Below, piece after piece: positions 10,327 to 19,426 of a DNA stretch of 64,000 bases. How positions within the stretch are numbered: position 1 is the stretch's first letter; each line of letters starts with the position of its first letter. Position numbers and translations under genes: made by a program. Under the pieces are notes generated by a model. The model was given only the letters and a program-made list of their open reading frames with translations. It ran no database searches and was not told the DNA's origin. This stretch comes from Providencia stuartii (GTDB lineage: Bacteria > Pseudomonadota > Gammaproteobacteria > Enterobacterales > Enterobacteriaceae). The stretch spans positions 310,001-374,000 of the forward strand of contig UGUC01000001.1 of NCBI GenBank assembly GCA_900455155.1. The letters run 5' to 3'.

Positions 10327-10555
10327 TTATACTTCAATTGATTTAGATATCTCCACGTATCATCGACTTCAATGCCTAGATAACGAACTGTGCTTTCTCG
10401 CTTTTTATGTCCAAGTAATAACTGAATTACACGAAGATTCTTTGTTTTCTGGTAGATCAGGTACGGCTTAGTTCTGCGCATAGAATGAGTGCTATACCAC
10501 GAATCGAGCCTAATACGAACTCTCCAGAGATGGGATATTTTAAGCGGCCGTTTTT
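10327..10555 (-). pseudogene. Tyrosine recombinase (integrase) C-terminal remnant
   Basis: Minus strand reads THSMRRTKPYLIYQKTKNLR, then VIQLLLGHKKRESTVRYLGI and EVDDT. This contains the H-x-x-R (HSMRR), the second His (LLLGH) and the catalytic Tyr (VRYLG) of phage/plasmid integrases. A missing base near 10357 shifts the last ~10 codons; restoring it gives the usual short acidic end and TAA at 10327. The N-terminal two thirds are absent. It marks an old integration or plasmid-derived segment. Confidence 0.75.
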
Positions 10556-11150
10556 GCCCAGTGATACGACCTTTATTCCACGGTGACTTAGACTAATCAG
10601 ATCTCCTGTGATAGAGAGATTTTATTATGGCTGTTATCCCGAAAGAGCGAGATGCGACCTACTGTATTGACGATATCGACCCTGTGACTTAGGGTCAGTC
10701 ACTGAAGATGAAATCTATCGAGTGAAGCGTGGCGTGATGTGTGAAATCTGTTCCCGCGCGCTGGGCTATAGATTGCAGGTTGAAGGCTTGACGACGGTGT
10801 ATCTTCTGAATCAACCGTTGAGTGTATTTGGTGACATTACCGTATGCTCTACGAGCATTTTATGGGCTGGAGGATGAGTCGTGTAATGCTTATCTCCAAG
10901 GTAAATGTCATCAATCCTACCTTGGCGAGAAAACTATGGGGGTGTTCTTTGTGGATACAAACAAGAACGAGCTCTACGCTATTTAAAAAATGAGTCCAAA
11001 GCCACTTTAGCTTGGGTGGTCTCTTTGCTCCCACCTTCAAATAGCCCCCAATTATTACCAATGCACCTTTTTATCTAACGATAGATGAACTGCTTACGAT
11101 TACCGCATTAACTATTCAATAAGTGGAATACCAATAGGTATATAATAACA
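10556..11150. other. Decayed coding debris, unidentified
   Basis: Contains a short frame starting MAVIPKERDATYCIDDIDPV at 10627 that ends in a stop at codon 22. It continues in another frame as SVTEDEIYRVKRGVMCEICS and RALGYRLQVEGLTTVYLLNQ, which looks like real protein of an unknown family with a frameshift. The stretch 10849-11061 is open on the minus strand but shows no family I know. No RNA or repeat recognised. Confidence 0.35.
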
Positions 11151-11198
11151 ACGAATTAATCAACGCAAGCTTTTTTAGCGAGTAAACAGGGAATTTGT

Positions 11199-11906
11199 AT
11201 GCGTTTTCTAACGTCAATTATTTGTCTCAATCTGAGCTTGGCGTCTTTTCCATCAATGGCAATTGATGATGTTGATGACGATGGCACTATGGCCGCCACC
11301 TATTCCGGAGAATTGTTTGACTGTCGCCAAGAGTTAATTAAGTTAATCGCCAGTAGTAACCATGCGTTAATTCGAGCGGAGCGTGTCACTACAGATAAGC
11401 TTGATCTTTTCATCGATAGGCGTGAGGGAGACAAGCTGATGATTCAGATTTCTGATAAAAGCCAAAAACAATCCAATGAATCCCCTGGTGCAGGCATGTT
11501 AGGGTGGGTTTCATACGATCTGAAAAGAAACCAACTGCAAGATGTTAGCACCAATGAGGCCTTAATATTTAGTCATTCTCAAGGACAAAGAATACAATCA
11601 TGCCTCAAAAAAGAGGAAAAATGCCATCAAATTTTGAACACTATTCGACTTCAAGCCTTCATCGCACAGTCACCAAAATGGCGTGTAATAGGGAAAGGAA
11701 GAGCCTATTTTCACGCAGCTCCGACAGAGCAATGCCGTCACAATAATTGGTTTGTAGTACCAGGCGATATTCTTCAAGTCAATGGAATGAGAGCGACAAA
11801 ACCAGTCGATGGGGATAATAATGGTTGGCTATTGGTTGGATATGGTGATGCGCATGGGTGGATAAATGTGAATAGATTAGAGCCAGTAGATGAACCGGCA
11901 GAGTAA
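11199..11906 (+). CDS. Secreted hypothetical protein with C-terminal SH3-like domain, 235 aa
   Basis: Begins with a signal peptide (MRFLTSIICLNLSLASFPSM, cleavage likely after SMA). Residues ~20-150 match nothing I know. Residues ~160-228 (GKGRAYFHAAPTEQC, then WFVVPGDILQVN and GWLLVGYGDAHGWINVNRL) have the pattern of a bacterial SH3-type domain, often found in envelope proteins and antitoxin-like or peptidoglycan-associated proteins. Three or four Cys residues may form disulfides. Upstream AGGGAA is a reasonable ribosome-binding site. Likely periplasmic; function unknown. Confidence 0.6.
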   Translation: MRFLTSIICLNLSLASFPSMAIDDVDDDGTMAATYSGELFDCRQELIKLIASSNHALIRAERVTTDKLDLFIDRREGDKLMIQISDKSQKQSNESPGAGMLGWVSYDLKRNQLQDVSTNEALIFSHSQGQRIQSCLKKEEKCHQILNTIRLQAFIAQSPKWRVIGKGRAYFHAAPTEQCRHNNWFVVPGDILQVNGMRATKPVDGDNNGWLLVGYGDAHGWINVNRLEPVDEPAE

Positions 11907-11982
11907 ACGCTAGTCATCATTAAACTTAAAAGAGTACAACTGCTCTTGACCGTTTGCTTTGAGCGAAGAGCGGAAATAACCT

Positions 11983-12174
11983 TTATGGCTTTAAATCTGT
12001 TAATTTTACTTGTAGTGCCGCTATTTCTTGGTTAATAACCTCAAATCCCTCATTGATAGCATACCTGAGCTCTGCATCAATATTTTTTATTCCTTGCGCA
12101 TAATCCACCATTACTTCGATTTTTTTAGCGTGTAATCTTTCATACATATCTTTATTTTTATTATTATCAGCCAT
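11983..12174 (-). CDS. Small coiled-coil-like hypothetical protein, 63 aa
   Basis: An intact short frame, MADNNKNKDMYERLHAKKIE to a C-terminal QEIAALQVKLTDLKP with leucine spacing that suggests a helical coiled coil. No known motif. It lies downstream of the DUF932 remnant and may be a leftover small plasmid or island gene. Weak evidence beyond an open frame with plausible composition. Confidence 0.35.
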   Translation of the reverse strand: MADNNKNKDMYERLHAKKIEVMVDYAQGIKNIDAELRYAINEGFEVINQEIAALQVKLTDLKP

Positions 12175-12236
12175 GTCAAAAAGGATTTTTTCGTAGTCTA
12201 CAACAAGCTGGTTGTTCCTGTGAGTTCAGCCGCTCA

Positions 12237-12500
12237 TTATCCATCACAAACCCTTTGATCAGATACTGCTCCTTTAATTAAATTTTCCTGCAAACGTTGA
12301 TATACCATCCACAGATCATCTTTCTTATCTTCCCAACGACGAGGTTGTAATACTTGTTTCTGTAATAGATTGATGTTCCTCACCAAAAGTCTCTCCACAA
12401 ACTAAATCATTTTGACCTACCGCTCTAAATAGGCCGGGTAACATCAGATAACGACTTAATCTATCATGGCTATTTAAGGAACTTGTATACCCGCAATTTA
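12237..12500 (-). pseudogene. DUF932 (YfjQ/YafZ-like) plasmid/island protein remnant
   Basis: Minus-strand pieces read NSHDRLSRYLMLPGLFRAVG, then QNDLVCGETFGE, and in another frame LQPRRWEDKKDDLWMVYQRL and QENLIKGAVS with a stop at 12237. DUF932 proteins of plasmids and prophage-like islands carry exactly this order (LLPGLFR...LVCG.SFGE, then PRRWEDKKDDLW.TYQR.QENLIKGG). The section between the two blocks is deleted and the frame is shifted. It is a scar of an integrated plasmid-like element. Confidence 0.75.
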
Positions 12501-12627
12501 GCCATGTTGCCTAAGCCTGATCTCGACGGTTGATAAGTTTGGTAGGCAAAGAACAGGTAAAAGTCCTCTTTCTGAAGACTATCAAGCAAGGTGGTGGTTG
12601 GGATGTCAGACTAAACGTCAGCCGAGA

Positions 12628-12690
12628 TTCTGAGTGGCACTGATACGTTGATGTGTTGCTTAGCTGCACCTCAAATTATTTCGCATATAA
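12628..12690 (+). repeat. Partial ERIC-like end
   Basis: The stretch ending GCTTAGCTGCACCTCAAATT and then atttcgcatata matches the terminal part of the ERIC-type repeat seen at 14397-14500. Only about half the element is present. Confidence 0.4.
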
Positions 12691-12786
12691 TAACTAATTT
12701 AGGTAACAAGCTAAATTAAAGGCATAGTTTGCACTATCATTGTGCTTTATACTGCAGTCTGTAATGAAATAATTGAATGGGTGGTA

Positions 12787-13266
12787 ATGGCGATGAATGG
12801 AACAATCACAACGTGGTTTGAAGATAAAGGTTTTGGGTTTATCAAAGATGAAAACGGCGATAACCGCTATTTTCATGTGATTAAGGTCGCCAACCCTGAT
12901 CTGATTAAGAAAAATGCAGCAGTCACCTTTGAGCCAACAACAAATAATAAAGGGTTATCGGCTTACGCGGTTAAAGTAATACCTGAAAGCAAGTATATTT
13001 ATATTGCTGGTGAACGTATTAAGCTGACATCCATCAAGTCTTATGTGGTTTACAGTGAAGAAGTACCTGCTGATACAGGAATTAATAAAGAAAATGCTGT
13101 ATTATCTGTAGGCGCTTTAATGAATAATATTAGGCCAAAATCAGACATTAAAGCGGGTGATATGCGCTCATTAAAAAAATTGGCGATCACCACGTTACAT
13201 GGCACAACGCTGATCTTCTCAGAAGATGAAATAGATATTGATGAAACGGTAAAATTGATCAAATGA
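12787..13266 (+). CDS. Cold-shock-domain protein with C-terminal extension, 159 aa
   Basis: Residues ~4-65 form a cold-shock (OB-fold) domain: GTITTWFEDKGFGFIKDENG with RNP1 KGFGFI, then RYFHV as RNP2. Canonical CspA proteins are ~70 residues; here about 95 residues follow with no known domain (IYIAGERIKLTSIKSYVVYS onward). I chose ATG 12787 because GGGTGG lies just upstream; ATG 12793 is an alternative. Probably an RNA-binding protein with a second, uncharacterised domain. Adjacent to, but not clearly in an operon with, the RpiR gene. Confidence 0.7.
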   Translation: MAMNGTITTWFEDKGFGFIKDENGDNRYFHVIKVANPDLIKKNAAVTFEPTTNNKGLSAYAVKVIPESKYIYIAGERIKLTSIKSYVVYSEEVPADTGINKENAVLSVGALMNNIRPKSDIKAGDMRSLKKLAITTLHGTTLIFSEDEIDIDETVKLIK

Positions 13267-13309
13267 CCGGTTTTTGATGCTGTTTTTATACTGAATAGGG
13301 CGGTAAGGT

Positions 13310-14051
13310 ATGTTGGAATTTTTAAAAAATTACGATAACTTAACAATTAGCGAAAAAAAAGTATTAAAATATCTTACCGATAATATTACTGATATCCCTT
13401 ATTTAAATATTAATGAATTAGTGGCTAAAACCTTTGTCTCAAAAACGGTGATCATTAACTTATCGCAAAAATTAGGGTTTAGTGGTTTTAAAGAGCTTAA
13501 ATTTCAAATTAATAATTATATTCTCAGCAAAAATAAAACAGAAAAAATAAACCCGTCATCCTACAAAAAAACAACTAGAAAGAAACATTAATAAAAGCTT
13601 TACATTGATAAATGAGGAGCAAATTGCTAATTGTGCCAAAACATTACGTCATTCTAGGAATATTTTTATTGTTGCTAGGGGAACGAGTAAAGCAGTAGGT
13701 TTTTATCTTGAACATATGCTGTTTGCACTGGGGCTACATTGCTTTTTTATTAATGATTACAACCTATCGGATTCATTCACACGCTTAGTGACCAAGGACG
13801 ATACCGTGATTTTTATTTCTCTGTCTGGGGGAACAAAAAAAATCATTGAAACAGCGAAAATTGTCCAGTTAAAAGAGGCAAATATCATTAGTATGACAGC
13901 ATTTCATACCAATGAGCTTACCAGCTATGCAGACAATACTCTATTTTGTTTTTCAGATAGTTATGACACTAAGATCGATGATACCAAGTCCAGAACTGGC
14001 TTTTTTATTTTAGTTGATTTATTGATCAATGAATTGGAGTATTTGCTTTAA
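13310..14051 (+). CDS. RpiR-family sugar-phosphate-responsive regulator (one frameshift)
   Basis: Residues 1-90 are the RpiR helix-turn-helix domain (LTISEKKVLKYLTDNI, VAKTFVSKTVIINLSQKLGF). Residues ~100-245 are a SIS sugar-phosphate-binding domain (NIFIVARGTSKAVG, DTVIFISLSGGTKKIIETAK). The frame breaks in the A7 run 13565-13571; one base fewer joins SSYKKQLE to the SIS half and gives a normal ~247-aa regulator. It precedes the PTS EIIBC and lyase genes and most likely controls them in response to the phosphorylated substrate. An operator candidate lies at 14312-14339. Confidence 0.8.
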
Positions 14052-14063
14052 AATAATCTGTAC

Positions 14064-14160
14064 TCGTCATATTTCAAACTGCAATGCTTCTCGTTAAAGT
14101 ATGGTGACTACGTTGATTTGTTACTTATCTATATCTCGAATCACTAAAGTATAAATAAAG
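14064..14160 (+). repeat. Degenerate ERIC-like element
   Basis: Starts TACTCGTCATATTTCAAACT and ends near ATCTCGAATCACTAAAGTAT, resembling the ends of ERIC elements with a degraded middle. It follows the rpiR stop codon by about 10 bases. Confidence 0.45.
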
Positions 14161-14311
14161 TTAAATTAAAATTTTTTTATCTAAAGAAATGCCTATGTAT
14201 TGTTTATTATATCCACTTAACTTAAATAAGTTTAACCATTATTTAATGTAAGCAACAATATTATTCCTACATTATTCAGAATAATTTCCTCTCATATTGG
14301 AAAAAATAAAA

Positions 14312-14339
14312 TGACCTAGGTCATAATTAATGACCTAAG
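14312..14339. promoter_or_regulatory. Palindromic operator candidate upstream of PTS operon
   Basis: A perfect 12-bp palindrome TGACCTAGGTCA (14312-14323) is followed after seven bases by a third half-site TGACCT (14331-14336). It lies ~185 bp upstream of the EIIBC start, in the rpiR-PTS intergenic region. Binding by the RpiR regulator is inference. Confidence 0.4.
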
Positions 14340-14396
14340 ATAATATTTAAAACCGAAACATCATTTATTTTACTCGATCTCCAGTGCTAGTATCCC

Positions 14397-14500
14397 TTTT
14401 ATACTCGTCATACTTCTAGTTGCAGCGTTTTCTAAGCGCATAACGATTTTTTTGCTTGTCGCTTAGCTGCACCTCGAATTATTTAGAATATATTTTATAT
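14397..14500 (+). repeat. Internally deleted ERIC element
   Basis: Starts with ATACTCGTCATACTTCTAGT and ends GCTGCACCTCGAATTATTTA followed by GAATAT, the two ends of a Providencia-type ERIC. The central palindrome with the ACATAAGTAAGTGAC core is missing. It ends 22 bases before the EIIBC start codon. Confidence 0.6.
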
Positions 14501-14522
14501 TCGAAGTCATAAGGAAAAAAAT

Positions 14523-16080
14523 ATGGCCAAAAAAAAGTTCGGTGAATCAATTCAACGTTTTGGGAGAACCTTACTTCTTCCAATCGGTGTTTTGGCACCC
14601 ATTGGTATGATTTTGGGTATCAGCGGTGCTTTAGTTCAATCCTATATGATAGCTCGGTTTCCTTTTCTGGGGAATGAAACCGTTAATGCGTTATTAGTCA
14701 GTATCCGTTCAATTGCAGGTGTTATTTTTGACAATATCCCGCTCCTTTTCGCAATGGGGGTGGCTTATGGCATGAGCTTAAAAGATAAAGGCATTGCTGT
14801 TTTTGCCTCTGTCGTTGGCTACCTAACATTAATCATAACCATTAATGTCTGGCTAGTACTGACAGGTAAGCTTGCGGATCCTGCCGTTATGACTCAGGTT
14901 GGGCAAATTAAGGTGTTAGGCATACAAACCATGAATATTAGCGCCGCGGGCGGGATAATCACTGGGTTAATTGCTGCTTGGGCCACCGATAAATTCTATA
15001 ACCTTGAGTTACCGACTGCATTTGCCTTCTTCTCAGGTAAAAAATCAGTATCGATTATTATGATTGGTTTAATGATCGCAGTGGGTGCAGTCTTACCTTT
15101 TATTTGGGAAATTTTGGTTCTTGGCTTGATGAAATTATCAGCCGTGATCCTCAGCCCAGTCGGCCCATTCTTTACGGCAGGTGGTGAACGACTCTTTATT
15201 CCATTTGGCTTACACCATGTTTGGAACGTTTTATTTAGATTTACAGAAGCAGGCGGCTCTTACGTTATTGATGGGCAAACTTTTGTCGGTGTTGTTCCTG
15301 CAATGACGGAAGTGTTATTCAAACAAGGACCAAACAGTGAATACTGGGCAATGATGCCAAGCCTGACACGTTTTATGGCTCAACAGCAGATGTTAGTGAC
15401 CTTGTTCTTATTCCCTGCTATTGCCTTAGCCATCTATAAAACATCCAAAAAAGAGAATCGTGCTGAAGTTAAATCAATGTTAGTTACCATGGTATTAACC
15501 GCCATATTAGGTAACGTGACTGAACCGTTAGAATTTACCTTCGTCTTTATCGCACCTCTTTTATATTTAGTTTATGCAATCATTGTTGGGATTGGTGCAG
15601 TTCTACTCTCTTTAGCGGGTGTTGCAATCGGCTATATCCGGGGAACAATATTTGACTTCACTATCTTTGGCTTGCTGTATGAACATACGAACTGGATCTT
15701 CTTAGTGATTATCGGAAGCTGTTTAGCTGTTGTCACTTACTTTATCTTCTACTGGGCAATCATCAAATTTGATATCAAAACACCGGGCAGAGAAGAATCA
15801 AGTAATTTGAAAAATACCTTAATTAAAGAAAAGCGTTATGGCGAGGTTGCAGAAATACTGATCAATGCATTAGGTGGAAAACAAAACATTCGTAATGTTG
15901 ATAACTGTATTACCCGTATGCGTATTGACGTCGGCAGAAGTGAATCAAATTGATAAAGATTTAATGTTGGAGTCTGGTTGTACTGCATTCTTCTTCCCAT
16001 CGGCAAACCATGTCCATGTTGTCTATGGTCCAAAAGTTGAGTTTGTTCGTAATGCTGTTGATGAAGCAATGAAGAAATAA
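14523..16080 (+). CDS. PTS sugar transporter EIIBC, MalX/glucose family (one frameshift)
   Basis: An EIIC domain with ~10 membrane segments (residues ~10-430) carries the glucose-family marks FGLHHVWN and TEPLEFTF. An EIIB domain follows, with the phosphorylated Cys in NVDNCITRMRIDV. The frame breaks at GG 15933-15934; removing one G joins RIDV to AEVNQIDKDLMLESG and gives ~518 residues, the usual size of a MalX-like EIIBC. No EIIA is present, so phosphate would come from a shared EIIA-Glc. It imports and phosphorylates a sugar or sugar conjugate across the inner membrane. AAGGAA precedes the ATG. Followed after 14 bases by a lyase gene in the same operon. Confidence 0.85.
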
Positions 16081-16094
16081 AGAAGGGATACAAA

Positions 16095-17465
16095 ATGAGA
16101 GCGTTATACGATTCTAAAAGTAAAACTATTGATGACCGTGGAATAAAAGACCTGTTATCGAATGAAGCCAAATATTCAACTTGGTTAATGTTTGAATCAA
16201 TGCTAGCTCAGGCTCAAGCCGAACTTGGTTTTATTCCTCAATCGGCAGCGGATGAAATTAAAGAAAAAGCAGTCATCGAGAATATTGATTTCGAAGAAAT
16301 GAACCGTATTTATCAAAAAATCGGTCATGGCTTTGTACCTTTTTTAAAAGTACTGGTGAATGCTTGTTCCGAAGAGAGCGGTAAATATATTCATTATGGA
16401 ATTACCACGCAGAATATACAACAAAGTTCACAGCTGTATATGATGAAGACGGTACATCATAAGTTTATGTTGCTGCTCGGCGAGATCATTGAAAACTTAT
16501 CTAATTTAGCATTGAAAACCAAATCGATGGTCATGCCGGGAAGGACCCATGGTCGCCATGCGATCCCGATTACCTATGGATATAAGGTTTCTGTCTGGAT
16601 CAGTGACTTCATTGACTGTTATCAGCGCATGCAAGAGTGTGAAAAGCGTGTATTTACTATCATGATGGGCGGCGCTGTTGGGGCATTTAACTCTATGCCT
16701 GGTGTAGGTTTAGAGGTACAAAAAAGAGTTGCCGAATTAGTGGGCATGGAAGCGATGGAAGTACCATCAAGAAACCTGAGTACCCATAAATTAGAATATA
16801 TGGCTAACTTAGCGTTGATGGCTAATATCTGTCATAAAATTGGTGAAGAAGTCTATAGCACAACATTGGAAGAAATCGCTGAGGTTTCGGAAGGGTTTAC
16901 TAAAGGCACCGTGGGTAGCAGTACCATGCCACATAAAATTAACCCTAAATTAGCCAAAGGGATCATTGCTAACTCACAGAAATTATATTCCTTGCCAAGT
17001 GTGGGTATGTACTCTGCGGTGAGACCATATGAAGGGGATAGCAGTTCATACATGTTGTTTGATGGCTTGATTGAAGAAGCATTAGAGCTTACTACGGAGA
17101 TCTTGTTGAGAACTGAAGAGCTGTCTAGAACGATTGTGCCTCATGAAGAAAGAATGCTACATAACGTCCTCAGAAATAAAGGATTAGATAATACTGAATA
17201 CGTTATGATGAAGATGGCTGAAAAATTGGGTAAAGATAAAGCTCACTCACTACTCTATGAGGAAGCGATTAAAACCGCTGCTGATGGTGAGGATTTTTAT
17301 ACTAACTTAACTAAGAATGAGATCATTTCCGCGGCATTTAGCAATGATGAAATCAAAGAAATGTTAGACCCTCGAGCTTATATTGGTTTGTCTGTTGAAA
17401 TTGCCGAGAAAGAAGCAAAACGTGGATTTGCTACTGCGCAAAAGATTCAACAACATTATAAATAA
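16095..17465 (+). CDS. Aspartase/fumarase-superfamily lyase (adenylosuccinate-lyase-like), 456 aa
   Basis: The family signature with the flexible catalytic loop reads GSSTMPHKINPKLAKG (residues ~272-287). The general region GRTHGRHAIPITYGYKVS (residues ~150) and HYGITTQNIQQSS match the conserved TxxxxA and TTQ segments of PurB, CMLE and related lyases. These enzymes split a C-N or C-C bond next to a succinyl group, usually releasing fumarate. It sits directly behind a PTS EIIBC gene and an RpiR regulator, not with purine genes, so a catabolic role on an imported substrate is likely. SD AGAAGGG lies 8-14 bases upstream. True substrate unknown. Confidence 0.8.
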   Translation: MRALYDSKSKTIDDRGIKDLLSNEAKYSTWLMFESMLAQAQAELGFIPQSAADEIKEKAVIENIDFEEMNRIYQKIGHGFVPFLKVLVNACSEESGKYIHYGITTQNIQQSSQLYMMKTVHHKFMLLLGEIIENLSNLALKTKSMVMPGRTHGRHAIPITYGYKVSVWISDFIDCYQRMQECEKRVFTIMMGGAVGAFNSMPGVGLEVQKRVAELVGMEAMEVPSRNLSTHKLEYMANLALMANICHKIGEEVYSTTLEEIAEVSEGFTKGTVGSSTMPHKINPKLAKGIIANSQKLYSLPSVGMYSAVRPYEGDSSSYMLFDGLIEEALELTTEILLRTEELSRTIVPHEERMLHNVLRNKGLDNTEYVMMKMAEKLGKDKAHSLLYEEAIKTAADGEDFYTNLTKNEIISAAFSNDEIKEMLDPRAYIGLSVEIAEKEAKRGFATAQKIQQHYK

Positions 17466-17521
17466 ACCATAATGTTAATAATAAATAATATATTAAATAT
17501 TATTTAAATTTCTAATAGATA

Positions 17522-17555
17522 TGGCCGTCTTTATATTTATAGATAAAGATGGCCA
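17522..17555 (+). terminator. Terminator-like hairpin after lyase gene
   Basis: Stem TGGCCGTCTTTAT / ATAAAGATGGCCA, with one G-T pair and an 8-nt loop, 57 bases after the lyase stop. No strong T tract follows, so efficiency is uncertain. Confidence 0.5.
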
Positions 17556-17562
17556 ATCATCA

Positions 17563-17646
17563 CTTAAAATTCACACTGGCTATATTATTCAAACGCTTGT
17601 CCATGTAGCATACCACCACACATTTCCCTGCACCCATCCATATATG
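17563..17646 (-). pseudogene. Degenerate integrase 3' tail, repeat of 23956-24056
   Basis: The sequence CACTTAAAATTCACACTGGC through CATTTCCCTGCACCCATCCA matches the end of the integrase gene at 23958-25165 with substitutions and gaps. Reverse reading begins YMDGCREM, compare YMDGRREM in the better-preserved copy. Only ~80 bp remain. Same orientation as the other copy, as expected if two related islands once lay in tandem at selC. Confidence 0.65.
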
Positions 17647-17710
17647 TCCACTTCCCTTAAAATAAGACAGCGATAATTAGAGTTTCTGCCCTAAAATTGC
17701 AGAGGTCATG

Positions 17711-17836
17711 ATGAAAAAAGCTCGTTTTACTGAAACTCAAATCGTTAATATTTTAAAACTCGCTGATTCAGGTATGAAAGTCGAAGATATCTGTCGCCAA
17801 AATGAGTTTCATATTTCACGCGAGACTGTAATTTAA
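17711..17836 (+). pseudogene. IS3-family OrfA fragment
   Basis: Reads MKKARFTETQIVNILKLADS then GMKVEDICRQNEFHISRETV and a stop, the N-terminal helix-turn-helix of IS3-family (IS407/IS2-like) OrfA proteins. Truncated after 41 codons exactly where the IS256-family element begins, so the later element or a deletion removed the rest. Confidence 0.7.
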
Positions 17837-17839
17837 ATT

Positions 17840-19119
17840 GTGTATTTGCCTGCTTTTGATAGGTTAAATCCAACAACAAAGCAGGCATATTATGGATGAG
17901 AAAAAATTAAAAGCCCTTGCTGCAGAATTTGCAAAAGGCATTAAAACCGAATCTGACCTCAATCAGTTCACTCGTATGTTAACCAAATTAACCGTTGAAA
18001 CGGCATTAAACGCTGAGTTGACTGAGCATTTGGGACATACAAAAAATAGCGCCAAAAACAGGCTCTAACACACGCAATGGCTATTCATCTAAAACATTAC
18101 TCATCGATGATGGTGAGTTTGAATTGAACACGCCACGCGACCGTGAAAGCAGCTTTGAGCCTCAGTTGATTAAGAAAAACCAAACTCGCATTACTCAGAT
18201 GGACAACCAAATTTTATCCCTCTACGCGAAAGGGATGACTACCCGTGAAATCGTGGCCACGTTCAAGGAAATGTACGATGCGGATGTTTCTCCAACCCTA
18301 ATTTCAAAAGTCACCGAGGCCGTTAAAGAGCAAGTCCAAGAATGGCAAACTCAGCCACTAGAATCGCTGTATCCTATTGTTTATCTTGATTGTATTGTTG
18401 TCAAAGTGCGTCACGATGGCCGCGTTATCAATAAGTCTGTTTTTCTTGCATTAGCCATTAATACTGAAGGACATAAAGAGCTTTTGGGCATGTGGATGGC
18501 GGAAAATGAGGGGGCTAAATTTGGGTTATCGGTTCTTACTGAACTTAAAAATCGCGGTGTTCAAGATATCCTGATTGCCTGTGTAGACGGTTTAAAAGGC
18601 TTTCCAGAGGCGATAAATAGCGTTTATCCTCAAACACAAATTCAGCTCTGTATCATTCACATGGTGCGTAACAGCTTAAAGTACGTTTCTTGGAAAGATT
18701 ATAAAGCGGTGACCGCAGGGCTAAAAAACGGTCTATCGTGCAGCAACAGAGACGTCTGCGTTGATGGCACTGGAGAAAACTCGCCCTTATATGGGATGAA
18801 AAATACCCACAAATGAGTAAAAGTTGGTACGCACATTGGGAAAACTTGAATACATTTTTTGCTTACCCTGATGATATTCGTAAAGCGATTTACACAACCA
18901 ATGCCATCGAGTCATTAAACAGCGTTATCCGTCATGCCATTAAGAAACGTAAGCTCTTCCCCAGTGATGACTCTGTACGGAAAGTAATTGATTTAGCGAT
19001 TGAATCGGCCTCTAAAAAATGGAGTATGCCAATTCAAAACTGGAAACAGGCAATGAGTCGTTTTATTATTGAGTTCGGTGACCGCCTAAACGGCCACATT
19101 TAATAAAAGGCAAATACAC
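17840..19119 (+). mobile_element. IS256-family insertion sequence
   Basis: Bounded by short inverted repeats GTGTATTTGCC (17840-17850) and GGCAAATACAC (19109-19119), with a single transposase gene inside. Length 1.28 kb is normal for the family. No clear target duplication was seen at the two outer flanks, and the right flank does not continue the interrupted IS3 fragment, so the neighbourhood was rearranged after insertion. Confidence 0.8.
17892..19103 (+). CDS. IS256-family transposase (three one-base insertions)
   Basis: A mutator-type transposase of ~402 residues once corrected. N-terminus MDEKKLKALAAEFAKGIKTE, middle YLDCIVVKVRHDGRV carries the first catalytic Asp, ACVDGLKGFPEAI the second, and the C-terminus reads YTTNAIESLNSVIR. 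Frame breaks lie at A5 18053-18057, A6 18723-18728 and A4 18776-18779; each is fixed by removing one A, which restores AKTGSNTRNGYS, GLKTVYRAA and LEKLALIWDEKYPQ. If the extra bases are sequencing errors, the element may be active. A much older relative lies at 3941-4158. Confidence 0.85.
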
Positions 19120-19236
19120 CGAATTATTTACAGGGTCGTCTAAAGGGAAAAACGTGTTTATATTCTCTTTGTTTAGTTCCGAGTCTGCTAACCTCCATCG
19201 TTGCATCATTTTTTCTTGCTCTTCAAAATTATTCAC
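19117..19236 (-). pseudogene. Truncated unknown gene at IS right flank
   Basis: From a GTG at 19236 the minus strand reads VNNFEEQEKMMQRWRLADSE, then LNKENINTFFPLDDPVNN, and runs into the IS256-family inverted repeat. The gene was apparently cut by the insertion. Family not recognised. Confidence 0.4.
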
Positions 19237-19426
19237 ATGATATCCTATTTATTTTAATTTTTAATGCTAGTTGGGTTAATGATTAGAAACATAAAAGGAA
19301 TAACAGTGAAAGCCAATATATCCTTAATGGATTTATCACTAAAAATAAGCCACTATACTCTTTCCTAACAATACTCATTCCAAAGTTGTCCCAAAAGACT
19401 TTACCAAACTGGCTGTTTGTCAGGGA

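Noticed and set aside
14061..14500. Repeated TACTCGTCATA sequences as a possible CRISPR array
   Set aside because: Only two diverged copies with ERIC-type ends; no regular spacing or identical repeats.
12630..14500. Repeated GCTTAGCTGCACCTC as a regulator binding site
   Set aside because: It is the terminal part of ERIC-type elements, which explains its recurrence.
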